From: Pogonophryne albipinna
Lineage: Eukaryota > Chordata > Actinopteri > Perciformes > Artedidraconidae
Direction: 5' to 3'
Length of the DNA: 64,000 bases
Assembly (NCBI GenBank): GCA_028583405.1
Contig: CM053249.1
Location: 34,477,586 to 34,541,585, forward strand
The translations under genes and the position numbers were made by a program. Shown here one piece after another: positions 34,401 to 45,142 of the stretch (the stretch's first letter is position 1; each line of letters opens with the position of its first letter). Below the pieces are notes generated by a model. It did not search any database. It was not told the DNA's origin and saw nothing but the letters and a program-made list of their open reading frames with translations.

Positions 34401-35985
34401 GCCTGTGTAGACAAAACTTGGATAATATTACTCAGAGTTCTGACATATTCATTACTTTTATTCGTCTAATATCTAAAACTGGACCACTCCCTCCTTGGAG
34501 AAGGCCCAAGCTTTGGCATACCTCTTGTTGTTATGAGACCTATTGTTAACTACATGTTATTATTTATTAACTACAACGTCACTGAAATCAACATATCTGT
34601 ATAATCATGACACTCCCTCCTTTGAGCATAACATGCTCAATTAATATTGCAATGATTACCCTATTCTGAACAGGACATGTAAAACCCCTAACGTTGCATT
34701 AAATAAATATAACTTGTCCGTGTACCCATAAGGCGTACAAAAAATATCGTATGATGTATGGTTTTCTGATGGTATAAAAACATTTTAACTCAAATCTTCC
34801 ATTAGCACAAAAAATTGTTTACTTGTTTCAATAATGGCTTTTATCCTGGTGTTATGCATCATTGCTGTGAAAAACAATACCCCTGGTTTCGCTAATGCGT
34901 CTCAATAATTCTAGGATTAGAGGATTGGTTGATACTGCTGAACAAAGATATGATAAAATAATATTTCTCTAAACTAGAGGGAAAATACGAACTATTCTCA
35001 CAGAGGGTGACATGCATGGAGGGCTGGTGCCCCTCACTCAAAATGAGATATTGCCTTACGCACTATATTATAAATGAGTAAAATTACTCAAGAATAAATA
35101 AATAAAAACTGATTATTGAAACTGTTGTAAAAACCCTACAACTTTGTCATCCAAGCTCTCAATCAGTGTTATGTTATTTAATCTACAGCTTATTGCCTTA
35201 AAACAGATACTTCAGACTGATTATAACATTTTGTTTAAGAAAAATGTAATCTGACTCCATAAATCACATCATTGTTTGACTAAAAAACTACACTTCCACT
35301 AACAATAAATGAAGTTCCCCTTTAAACACAGCCCCGGTCTTCTGACGGGGTCTATCTATGTACTGGCTGGAAAATGTTGTGCCAGTCTCTGTCGATCCGT
35401 CACTGTTCTCCCGCTAACAGTCACTCTCTAGTTCTGCTGGGTTCTTGTTGACTTCTTCACTGGTTTGAGACAAGCGACCCTATCGGACACCTCCCTTTGT
35501 AGCCAGACTTCACCACAGCAGAATCGAGTTTCTGTTCTCAGGTCTCAACAGCTCCACGTCAGGTGTATCGCCGCCCCTTGAACTGCAGTCGGTGTAAACC
35601 GGAGGACTTGGTAAGGATCCTCCGTCTTGGGCGAGTACTAGGTTTCCGTCTTCATATTTTTAGTGGAAACCCGTCGTCTTGACCTCACTAGCTGTGTGGA
35701 CACAATAGTTTTCTGTGTAGGGGAACAACATCACTCGTAATCTCTTTTCTTCTCATAATAATAGTCTGCTAAATGTTCTATTCTGTGGATGCTTTATGTG
35801 TAAATGCAATATGCTACTCACTATCTTTTGAATAACATTAAACCTCTCCCTCCTGTGGTGACAGATATGGCTCAATGTAGCTGGATTTCAAAATACCCTT
35901 GGACTGAGGATGCATCACCTGGTGGTCGGACCCTCTAAGCTTCCTCATTGTTGTGGTTGATACCAGGGTGTCAGTGGCATTTGGA
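34401..35985 (-). other. ERV interior without identifiable coding sequence
   Basis: Protease, reverse transcriptase and RNase H would be expected here. The length (about 1.6 kb) is too small for all of them, and I see no conserved motif in any frame. Deletion and decay are the likely reasons. Confidence 0.5.
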
Positions 35986-36789
35986 TCATGTTTGGCACCC
36001 CTGTTCGTCTTTGAGATCTCTGGGACCCCCTGCCTCCGTTGTCATCATGGAAACCTCCCCGGGGTAACTGCATGGAGGGCCGTTGTTTGGTGCATGTGGT
36101 GGGTATTTCATTTGTTGTTGTGGACAATCTCTAGCCCAATGGCCCACTTGGCTGCAATGGTAACATCCCTCAAACCGTAAACGTCTTCTGCCTGTGCCTC
36201 CTTGGAAACCTCCTGGTTGTTGGTTCTGGTTCTGATTCTCTGGCACTATCTGAGATTTAACTGTTTGAGGTGTCTGCCCTGCATTCTCTGGTTCTTCCTG
36301 AGCTTGAATTGTTGGAGGTGTCTGCCCTGCCTTCTCTGGAAGTTTCCCCTCCCTTCTCCTTGTCTTGTTCCTATAAGCTACGGTGTCTTTTGTTTTTTCT
36401 GCTATGTCTTCCCTCACTGGCAGGTCTGCCACTCGGACCACATTTATGCTGTGTGCCAATAGGCTGGCATATTCCAGATGGAGTATCAGACTTGTAACTC
36501 TTATAAATCTTTCTTCAGCTTCCCTCCATATACTTAGCTGTTGTAGGCATTGTTCGTTCTCATAGGCGAGTACTGCTCTTCTATGGGCTTTTGCTGGTCC
36601 AGGTTGATTATCTGCTGGAATCAGTCCTCTTGTTTGCCACTGTTCCAACAGTTTCTCTATTTGGTTCCATGTCTTCTGTCTTTTAATTGGAAAGGTTAAA
36701 GCATCTGATCTGATTTTTACCCTTGCCTTGACATCTGCAGTTGAGCCTGGCTCTGCGTCTGGTCTCAACTTAGTTTCTTTCGGTGACAT
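35986..36789 (-). CDS. ERV gag, short open frame with one zinc knuckle
   Basis: 267 codons. The first about 130 residues are a helical capsid-like or matrix-like domain (WNQIEKLLEQWQTRG, LAYENEQCLQQLSIWREAEER). A Gln/Pro/Glu-rich linker with repeated (E)NAGQTP words follows. One CCHC knuckle, CYHCSQVGHWARDC, lies near residues 210-225, before a proline-rich end. The knuckle binds viral RNA during assembly. Canonical gammaretroviral Gag is about twice this length, so this is truncated or a compact variant. The frame is intact, unlike pol and env. Confidence 0.75.
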   Translation of the reverse strand: MSPKETKLRPDAEPGSTADVKARVKIRSDALTFPIKRQKTWNQIEKLLEQWQTRGLIPADNQPGPAKAHRRAVLAYENEQCLQQLSIWREAEERFIRVTSLILHLEYASLLAHSINVVRVADLPVREDIAEKTKDTVAYRNKTRRREGKLPEKAGQTPPTIQAQEEPENAGQTPQTVKSQIVPENQNQNQQPGGFQGGTGRRRLRFEGCYHCSQVGHWARDCPQQQMKYPPHAPNNGPPCSYPGEVSMMTTEAGGPRDLKDEQGCQT

Positions 36790-38876
36790 GCTCTCTTCCT
36801 ATTCGAATGAATATTATTAAGTTATCAAAGATTGAAACACTAATCCTCCGACTTGCACCTTCGTTCCTGATAAATAATATCCTATGTCATCCGAACTTAA
36901 CTTTAAATCTGTTTTTTTTATTAAGTTCTTTTTTTTTCATCATTTTTTAAGTTTTTTTTTATTTTTATTATTATTATGATTTAAGTTTTTTGTAAAATAT
37001 TAATAAAGTAAATTAAAAGATACAAATTATGCAAATTTTAAAATCTGAAATGTTAAAATAAAAATTGTACAGTCTATGGTTTTGACTTTTGAAATATGAA
37101 AATAGAAATCGGGTGAAAATCTAAATCCAGTGTGTACAGTGCATACCGACGTGTATGGAATTATGCAAATGCCATAACTTGTGTTAGCTTCAATAAATTG
37201 GTGTTTGAATATTCTACAGTCTAGTTTGAAAGTCTATTATGTAAAATTTCTCATCTTTTAATTAGAAACCACTTTGTAATTCTATCCTGCTGATTGGCAC
37301 ATGTGTTCATTCTTAACACTTAAAATCAAGCTTCAAAATGTTATAGTATCTTTGTAATAATTCTGTATTACCCGCAGAGTGCGCTGTTGTAATTTCCAGC
37401 TCAATCCACTAGGGATAGCTGTTGCAAAACTGACCTTTTTTAACAAGAAGAAGCTTATTTCCTTAAAAATTGGAAGAAAATTGGAATATGGTTAAACAAC
37501 ACAGCACATAACCGACAAAACACATTTGCAAACAAGAATATTCAAAAAACCGCCAATACGCACTTGCAAACAAGAATACTTCCAAAACCAGACTCCTACA
37601 AATACCAAACTTCCCACGGTAAGATAACCTGTCTATTTTATAGTTCCAACTCTGCAAAGAAATATGATTTGTCCTTCTCAATATGGAGTGCCTAGCCTCA
37701 TGTGAGTGCGACTGAGTGTGTAAAAACAAACAGAGTACTTTCAATTAGCATTTCACCAAATGGCGACTGCCGTGTAGCTTATTTTCAACATGAGGGCAAG
37801 ACAAGATGGCAACTGATTTTCCAACCTCTAACCTGAAGAACAAAGGGATTTGAAAACACACCTCGTGTCTCTCACAGGGGAGTTTAAATAATGGCGGGGT
37901 GCAATCTTGTCAAGAAAATTCAACACAAAACAACAATGTAGTTTAAAATAACATTTCTATCTAGTTTACTATGAAAAATGGGCTTTATCTTATTGATATC
38001 ATCACTTAAAGTTAGGAACCCTCTTACGCTTAAGCTATAAACCTATCTGCGTAATATTTGACTTTATAGTCCACTATTGGTCAACTGCTGCCATTTAGAC
38101 ACGCTAGGTGGGAGTACCATGGAGACTTATCAGCGACTATTAAATGACCGTCGTCAATTTAACGTAATGCTGCTGTAATTCCAAATACCATATTCCACCC
38201 GCAATATCTTGGTTGAAAATAGAACAGTTATGACCACTGATAAAGGCTTAGACCTTAATCAAGCCTTTTTCTCAAAAAGGACTTTTTTAAAACAGTTCTA
38301 AACTGTTTTCGACTAGCACTGTCTTCAGTTACTCAACCCTAAGTTGATACGCTATGCCTTGTTGGTTTTCAATTACTTGGTCCGTAACCAATTCGCTATG
38401 TCCCATAGATCTTAACAATAATCGTTAAATGGACTTATATATCCTTACGTCATAGGCTATCTAACTACTAACGTAACAAGAGACACCTACATGAAACCCC
38501 AACAAGACACCTACCCGAAGTACAATGACCACACACACATTTATATTTAAAATACAACACACACAAATTAGTAGCATGCGGGGTTAAAATGTAAGAAAAA
38601 TAAGAAATGTGAACTCACCCTGCTTGTGACAAAGCAACGCCCCAAGGTATATAATTCTTATTGTTATAAATTTGGTTGTTCTAACATTAAATGCACAGCT
38701 ATTTTCAGGATCCGCTGGCCTCCGTCAGACACACAAATTTAACATTGTCCTGCATAAACTATGAGAAATTCGACATAACAGGTTTCCTCTTACCACGTCT
38801 TTCGAGCTCGTGTGTGTCTAACGGACGCCGCGTCCCCTTCAAACAGCTGGTTGTAGTCTCTCCCGGTTCAACGAAG
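36790..38876 (-). other. ERV leader region
   Basis: About 2.1 kb between primer-binding site and gag start, AT-rich, with T-runs near 36.9 kb and no conserved frame. It probably includes the packaging signal, but I cannot place it. A long leader of this kind is unusual and may include unrelated sequence. Confidence 0.45.
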
Positions 38877-38896
38877 ATCACGTCAGCGGGTCACCA
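38877..38896 (-). other. ERV primer-binding site, tRNA-Trp-like
   Basis: On the minus strand TGGTGACCCGCTGACGTGAT begins three bases after the 5' LTR. The complement of the tRNA-Trp 3' end is TGGTGACCCCGACGTGAT, so the match is complete apart from a small indel in the middle. Confidence 0.65.
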
Positions 38897-38899
38897 GAT

Positions 38900-39690
38900 T
38901 GTTAACCGTGATCGTTTTTCTCGCGTCCAGGAGAGAAGCTTAAAAGGAGACTAAATGGAGTCTCTGAGATGGGGTCAAATTGGTACTTTAATTAAAAATA
39001 AAGGCGCGGTTATGTTACAAACAGAATATGTGTTCGACAGAAAGAGCAGTTCTGTCTCTGGGGCCTCGCATGTGAAGAAAAAGGGCCCACTCCTCAGGTC
39101 CCGCTGTTTATATATCCTCTGCTGGCTCCTCCCAGCGGGCCGGCGCGCCACGTCTTAATGTCCGTTGTTTCGCATATCAGAGGATACAGACATTGTACAT
39201 TCAATATATATCTAAACACGGCTTTTCTCTTCCTTAACTCTTTCATGACTTTTCATTTAACACATTCTAAACGCTGTAATCAATACTCCAAAAAATACAG
39301 GAAATACTTCACAGCTGGGGTTTCTGGTCGTTCCGGAAGTTGTCACATGCTACTCACATCTGTAAACAATAACGTACTCAAATAAACTGTACCTTCATTT
39401 AATATTCAACAACAATAATAATAATATCTCGACGTCTATAGTTGTAGTGTTGAAATCAGTAGGTTTCGGTGTGCAACATCATATCATCTCGCTGCTAAAT
39501 TCACCTCTATGGTAAATGATATATTAGCCTCATGCTAAATGCTAACCGGAGATGAAGGATTTTCAGAATAAAAGCTTAACAACTGGTTGTGCACAGGAAC
39601 TTCTGGTTTTTCAGTATAAAACAGCTTTTAAACTGACGGTATGTTTTATGGTTCATTATGTTATCAAAACATTGATTTTAATTTCTAACA
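38900..39690 (-). repeat. ERV 5' LTR (right copy)
   Basis: 791 bp, the near-identical partner of 29705-30490. It has 5 extra bases (ATCTC region) near 39486-39490. On the minus strand it would carry promoter and poly(A) signals. Confidence 0.93.
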
Positions 39691-40026
39691 ATGGACACCA
39701 GCGGGGGAATTTGTAGAAAAGGGTACAGCTGTAAAAGGTTCACACATTAGATTTATTTAAACATTTATCCTGCTCGTATAAAACAAATGCCCGGGAGCCT
39801 AAAGGCTGGCGTGGTTTTTTAAATAGTCTGAATGAGATCAACATTCCTTTAACAGCCTTTCAAAACCCGCAGAAGAAGAAGAAATAATAAATCATCTACG
39901 ACCCTCAGCTGGGAGGTGTCAGGAACCCCAGACACCGCAGAAGAACCTCCGAGTGCCTCGCTTAAGAAGAAAAGAATAAGGAAAGATAGAATATTAAGCC
40001 CCAGCTGGTTACATTTTACCCCCTAA
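39691..40026 (+). pseudogene. Conserved Polinton late gene of unknown role, 3' part
   Basis: Continues the gene interrupted at 29704. It resumes after the duplicated ATGG, encodes a segment ending in LKGWRGFLNSLNEINIPL, shifts frame in a GAAGAAGAAG run (about 39870), and ends in a Ser/Pro/Lys-rich tail with stop TAA at 40024-40026. Additional stops lie in the first 60 bases. With the 5' part it was one gene of roughly 240 codons. Confidence 0.65.
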
Positions 40027-40211
40027 AGTTGTATTATATTTTGTTTTCCTAATAAAAGACAGAGTCACATGAATTAATTTTGTCTTCAGACCTTTTTTAT
40101 TTTTCTACATTTTATAACAATCTTTAAACATTTGTAGAGAACAAACACTGTGGTTAAAATGAGTGTCTTTATGACGTCTCTCACACCTTTGGTATTTTTT
40201 CACAAAATTCG
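40027..40211. terminator. Convergent 3' ends with poly(A) signals
   Basis: The right-pointing and left-pointing Polinton gene blocks meet here. AATAAA at about 40051-40056 on the plus strand serves the left arm, and AT-rich sequence just beyond the protease stop would serve the right arm. No gene is present. Confidence 0.55.
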
Positions 40212-40645
40212 TTACAGCAGCATCATTTTTTCATCATCTTGATACAGAGATAAGACATTTTCGTAAGACAACCCCGACGCTCTTTTACATAGGTAGAAAA
40301 CACAATGCTGACCACAGGCTGTAGACATGACATTCTGAAGCTGCTGGTTGTGGTGTAAAATAGTTTTACATTGTTTTTCTAGAAAATGTAGGATGCTTTT
40401 TGGGTAATGACTAAAATCGGGGGAAATCCGAAAGAATCAAAAAAAGTTCCAACCCCGTCCTCTTCCTCTAAAGTCACTGCTAGCCAGTGTTCTCCGGGCA
40501 TGTGGGAGGGGTGGGTGTTTACAATCATGTATACAGGGTATATAAATAATTGTTTTACTCGGGGTCGCTGATCTGACGCCCACACTCCGCCAAAAGAGTC
40601 CCCCACCATGTGACGCAGGAGACTGTCCAATTGATGATTATTCAT
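40212..40645 (-). pseudogene. Adenain-like cysteine protease, frameshifted
   Basis: The intact first frame (40379-40645) contains GDSFGGVWASDQ, the catalytic His in GEHWLAVTLEE (residue 53) and FFDSFG. The reading frame breaks near 40405-40425. In another frame the minus strand continues with the catalytic-Cys motif CGQHCVFYLC (about 40285-40330) and ends at TAA 40212-40214. The enzyme matures capsid proteins in adenovirus-like particles. The His-Asp/Glu-Cys triad is present in pieces but not in one frame. It lies 12 bp after the capsid gene. Confidence 0.82.
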
Positions 40646-40657
40646 GTTGTAGTCTTC

Positions 40658-41974
40658 TTAGTAATAATCTACCAACACTTGACGTTTTGAATTAATCTCC
40701 AGAATCGAATCGAAACAAGAATATACGATTAAAGTGGTAGTCTGTGGTAGCGGCACTCTGAATCTCATTTCCAGTCTTAAACTACCGCTTGTAATGGGAG
40801 ACAGTGCATCAGCATCTTCCGCTGCAGTGAGATTAAATACAAATAGTGAGTATCCTTGTTCGAAATCCTCTCTGTCAATACTCAGAGGTAAGTCTTTCAT
40901 GTGTCTCCCTGTAGCAGTGAACATGTTGTAAAACTCTCTGACTGAGGACCCGCGGTTAAATTGAGGTTGGAATGCTTTGGCCGGTACTTGTCTGACGTCC
41001 TGACACAAAGCCAGATATTCCATATCATTATGAAGGAAATTAAAAGGTGAAAGCGGTCTCCTTCCGGTGAAGGCTTCGTGATTTACCATACCCAATACTA
41101 TGTATTTAGGCATATTCCCCAGAAAGAGATTTTCTTGGTTGCATATTCTGGAATTCACCGGTATACTATATGTTTTGATGTTTACCCGAGATAAAGGGTA
41201 CAGGGCGTTACCTCTCATCAGAGCCGCAGCATGACCTAACCGCACGGCAGGGGAGATGGTGGCTTTCTTGATAAAAAGTGAAGCCCCCAGTATTTTTAGA
41301 CGGTATGTAGAGTCATTTGCACACATAAGAGTAAAGGCATCGTTAGATCTGGTGAGTTTGATTCTCAAATCTACACAGTTCAGGAGAAGCCTCTCGCTGA
41401 AAAATATATCAGTGTGTAGGGCCCCCATCAGATGAAGCTCTCGAGATTCTGCTGTGAATATAGCTCTCTTTACTAGACCCTTGTTTGGCCCATTGGCGAT
41501 TACTACAGAGTCCATAGCCCCCGCAGTGTCTTTATAAAATAAGCCGGCAGTGAACTGAGTTTTTAAAGTAGAATCAGAGTAATTCAATAGCGTTTCAATC
41601 ATTGCTCTGTAAGGATGAGTCGAGCTGGACTGAGAAATCAGCCTATCCCCTAGAATAACGTCGCATTGGCTAAAAATTGTATTCAGAGGTTAATTAACGA
41701 GAGCCACGGGGGCATCAGCTGCCAGATTAGTCCCATCGGCGTTGGTTATTTTGATCCTGAGATGCATCAAGGTGTCATTCATATCAAGGTATTTATCCCC
41801 GTCCCCGGGAATGAAAAATGCAATCGGTCCGTCCTCTGTAATGGCAGACAACGGAAGGACCTCTGTGTAGTGTTTTTCATCGATAGAAAGCTGCGTCATG
41901 GGAGCAGAAAATAAATCCAACTCTGCCATGCTGCATTCAGCAGATTTGTGATGTAAAAGAGCCATATTTAACAC
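40658..41974 (-). pseudogene. Major capsid protein (double jelly-roll), one nonsense codon
   Basis: 438 codons in one frame apart from a single TAA at 41690-41692, which replaces a codon just before the conserved PLNTIF segment. The N-terminal part (41693-41974) has LDLFSAPMTQLSI and a GPIAFFIPGD strand. The longer part (40658-41689) includes GDRLISQSS and RPLSPFNFLHND, typical of Polinton/adintovirus hexon-like capsid proteins. Length fits the family. The protein would form the trimeric capsomers. The start ATG at 41972-41974 is one base from the upstream pX-like stop. One point mutation only, so loss is recent. Confidence 0.88.
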
Positions 41975-41975
41975 T

Positions 41976-42407
41976 CTAAAATATATCTCTCCCCAATACG
42001 TTCCTTCTCCGAGGGTGTTTTTTCCCTAATGATTTTCTTTTGGCTGAGTGCTTTCCTTTTTTAACACCTGTCAGAACCCGTTTGCCTGGAGGTCTCTTTC
42101 TGGCCCTTCTTGCCAAAACCATCAGACCACCGGCTCCTTCTTGGGACCCTTGATCTGATTGGCGGCCAAATTTATGGACCGCCTTACTGATGACGTCTGA
42201 TGCAATATTTTTGGCAGCCGATTTCAGATGAGGTTTAGCTATGGCGAACCCTTTTCTCACCAGGGGGGCGACAAAACGAAATAATCTCGAAAATATAGAG
42301 CCAATGCCTCGGCCGTACATCACCGGTGCACCATAAAAACCCGGTAATGAGCCTCCCGCTTGATTTTCATAGTAACTCACAAAACGTTGGGGGTCGTGAT
42401 GAATCAT
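41976..42407 (-). CDS. pX-like basic minor virion protein
   Basis: 143 residues. The N-terminal half is Gly/aromatic (GGSLPGFYGAPVMYGRGIG), followed by an amphipathic stretch (FRFVAPLVRKGFAIAKPHLK). The last 50 residues are very rich in Arg/Lys (RRARKRPPGKRV, KRKSLGKKHPRRR). This resembles adenovirus pX/core proteins and the PX protein of adintoviruses, thought to bind the packaged DNA. Its ATG overlaps the TGA of the penton-like gene (ATGA at 42404-42407). No lesion seen. Confidence 0.75.
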   Translation of the reverse strand: MIHHDPQRFVSYYENQAGGSLPGFYGAPVMYGRGIGSIFSRLFRFVAPLVRKGFAIAKPHLKSAAKNIASDVISKAVHKFGRQSDQGSQEGAGGLMVLARRARKRPPGKRVLTGVKKGKHSAKRKSLGKKHPRRRNVLGRDIF

Positions 42408-44969
42408 CGTTTTGCAAAAGATTGTCCGGCTTTTGAAGGTCGGAAATGAAGTTTCACTACACTCTTACCGTAGGTAAACTTTATTGGTTCGTTCTGATCG
42501 TTTTTTATCTCTATCTGTATATTCTCAATGTGCATTTTTGTTACCGGCAAGCAGTGTTGGGCAAGTTACTTCCAAAATGTAATATATTACATATTACTTA
42601 TTACTCTCTTTTGAAAGTAATAAGTTACATTACAAAATTACTGTCTCTGAAATGTAATGAGTTACACTACTTTAGTTACTTTTTTAAGTTACTTTCACCA
42701 AAATAACCGCAAAAGAATTTTAAATGCTAAAATGTAGTTTAGTGCAGCTCATTATACATACAGTGAAGGGCAATGTGGTATAGCATAACAACTGTGTAGG
42801 CCCTTAAGGCTACTAACAACTTGTATTACACGGCTTAGTTGAATACTCGATTCTGATTGTAAATTCTTAACATGTGACACGTTGTTAATACAGTACAGAC
42901 CACTGTCAAGGACTATAATGAAGGTTGCTAAGGAAAGAAAGAGAAAGGAAAAGAGGTTAAAAGACGGAGCGCTGGACGTCAGATAAATCACCAGAAGAAG
43001 GCAGAGAGGAAGTAAACAATAACAGGACACGGAATGGGCTCTGTAGTTTGTTTAGTATATGGCGGTGTACAGGCCCGGTTCCAGAACAGAATGACTCGGG
43101 GTGCCTCTGAGATTACAGGGGGCGCAGCAGTAGCAGGTTTACATGAGCAATAGTGGCCGGCAACAGCAATAAAAAATAGCATTGATGGTCCCAATGAACA
43201 GATTATGGCATTTGTTATGTTTTGAAACCAAGCAAGTGAGAACATTTCAAGTGAGTTAAAAGTGCAATCCTGAAATATTTCATATAGTCCAAAGTGGACT
43301 GTGGCAAAGAAAAGCACAAAAGCTTCAAAGCTGTACTGATAAAAGAAATGAGAACATATTGTAAATCAAGGCAAATATGATTTGAACCAGCTCATGGTTT
43401 GAAATGGCAAACATTGAAAAGCAAAAGTATTATTAAAACCATGTACTACATCATCACCTTGGTCCCATCATATACTCTGGGAAGAGAATATTTACTGTGC
43501 TTGAAAACTGGTATCACATCTTCCTGTGAGGTTGACTTTGTGACCTGGAGAACATTTCAGCTGCAACATTAGCTCGTTGATAAGCTTGGGATATGAGATA
43601 GTTTTGTAGCCATTCGTGGTGAAGGCATCTGTGCTATTGTATGCATTATTTTTGACCCAACATTTCTACAGGCACGGCAGAATATGGCACTATTTTCACA
43701 TGCATATTCTAGCCCTTGTCTATTTGTATACCACGAGCTGCAACATGACCGCCGAACCCCACTGTACAGGCGGGTACTTGTTTAGATATACCTGGGCAGG
43801 CTCTGTTTTGCCGTGGTATCCTGGCTGGCACCTGCGGGCCGCAGAGGGGCTGCGTAGTTTCGGGCAACGAAGAGTGCTGCTCCCGGGGTTGAGAGCGGCG
43901 AGTCAGGCGGGAGTAAGCTAGTGTCCACAACGGAGGGTAACGTGATGTCCCCATCTGACCTGTTGTCTGCAGTAGATGCAATGTTGCTGGCGTTTAGTGA
44001 TGGTTGCTTTAACCATTTTCGTATAAATGATTATCCACAGATGTGTGTCACTGCTGTGGAAGCACTTTGGAAATGATGCACGCGCAGCGGAGCAGGTCAC
44101 GCGCACCTGACACAATTTGTTGTTTGTATTTTTCGCTCCGTTCTCTTTTTTGAATAGAGGGTGCATAACATTCAACTGCCCGAATATCCCGACGCGAAGC
44201 CTGAAGGGTAAACACCAGGTTTACTAATCTACCCGCACAATTTGTCTGGTGTCGGAATGTCTCGCTATGTTAGTACATTCTTAAAAAAAAAATCACCATT
44301 TAATTTCGGGTTAAAATGTGTTGTAACTGCGTTACTGAGCATTGTAACGGGTAATATATTACCCACATTTCATTAGTAATGCGTTACATTACTTCGTTAC
44401 AGCAAAAAGTAATATATTACTGTAACTCCGTTACTTTTGTAACGCGTTACACCCAACACTGCCGGCAAGTAATATGCAGGACTAAAATATTGGGTGATGG
44501 TGTCGCCGAATGTCCCTTTTATATCTACGGTTCTCAGGAGAGGAGCAAAAGCATCACCTACCCGCTGGTGACTGACCACGTTACTATAGCAGTATAGATG
44601 AGTTACGCCTGCATTTATATCCGCTGGGTAGGCTGCTGATTTATCATCAAATTTGAGCCATTGGTCTGGTTTTATTCCAAGCATATAAGCGACGGGTTTT
44701 GGAAAGCGAAAACGATATTGCCCCCCACCCCGAAATTCAATTTTCCTGTGAATTGGACTATAGTACAAACTGACATCAGAGTCAATTTTTCTGAAGCAGG
44801 ACTCGAGTTCCTCCTTGAGCTGAGTTATGCTACTATAGTAACCACCTCTAAACATTTGCAGCTTTAACTTGCTCGCTATCGCGGGGGGTTTCGGTTTATT
44901 TATCCATTCAAAACAGGCTACCTCCAAAGGTATGTTATACCAGGTGTGTGGGTATGACATTTCTGTCAT
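42404..44969 (-). pseudogene. Penton-like minor capsid protein, split by a hAT insertion
   Basis: The 5' part (44462-44969) begins MTEMSYPHTWYNIPLEVA and contains FRFPKPVAYMLGIKPDQ and ITQYFSPAYYLP. The reading frame enters the transposon at 44461. The 3' part (42404-42551) follows on the other side of the insertion in the same frame and ends at the TGA that overlaps the pX-like start. Apart from the transposon and one 8-bp duplication I see no other lesion, so the transposon may have been what inactivated it. Proteins of this type are the single jelly-roll vertex (penton) proteins of Polintons. Confidence 0.8.
42552..44461. mobile_element. hAT-type element inside the penton gene, 8-bp TSD
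   Basis: The ends read CAGTGTTGGGCAAGTTACTT (left) and, inverted, CAGTGTTGGGTGTAACGCG (right). The perfect 8-bp duplication CCGGCAAG lies at 42544-42551 and 44462-44469. Length is 1,910 bp. Subterminal TTACATTAC-type repeats and GTAACGCGTTAC words are typical of a common fish non-autonomous hAT family. The frames inside (for example 43709-43981) are not a transposase. A G+C-rich segment near 43.06-43.14 kb (GGCCCGGTTCCAGAACAG) may be a further nested scrap. Confidence 0.9.
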
Positions 44970-45142
44970 GGCGACCTACCACGAACCATCCAAGTGTAAA
45001 GGTTGTGCCAGGTTCACCTGATAACTAGAGCTTGTATTGTTTTGAAATACATCAAGGCTGGCATTGGACGGCAGCGTAATGTAGAACCCTTAATTTATCT
45101 CCATGGCTGTAATGAAGGACTGAGCGTTGAGTCTGTTTGTTT
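44970..45142. other. Gap between integrase and penton genes
   Basis: Short intergenic stretch between the integrase stop and the penton-like start. A splice or promoter site may be here but none is evident. Confidence 0.4.

Larger units (their letters stand above)
29705..39690 (-). mobile_element. Endogenous retrovirus inserted in the Polinton, 4-bp TSD
   Basis: A 9,986-bp LTR provirus, minus strand. The target duplication ATGG is at 29701-29704 and 39691-39694. LTRs are TG...CA bounded. The 5' LTR is on the right (38900-39690) and the 3' LTR on the left (29705-30490). Order on the minus strand: LTR, tRNA-Trp-like primer site, about 2.1 kb leader, gag (35986-36789), integrase remnant (about 34.25-34.4 kb), env remnant (about 33.96-31.1 kb), polypurine tract, LTR. 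Only about 1.7 kb separates gag from the integrase end, so protease, RT and RNase H are largely deleted. The 4-bp duplication and Env style suggest a gamma/epsilon-like fish ERV. It cannot replicate by itself. Confidence 0.9.

Noticed and set aside
43709..43981. hAT transposase inside the element at 42552-44461
   Set aside because: The frame is only about 90 codons, proline/arginine-rich, and lacks the hAT catalytic or dimerisation motifs.
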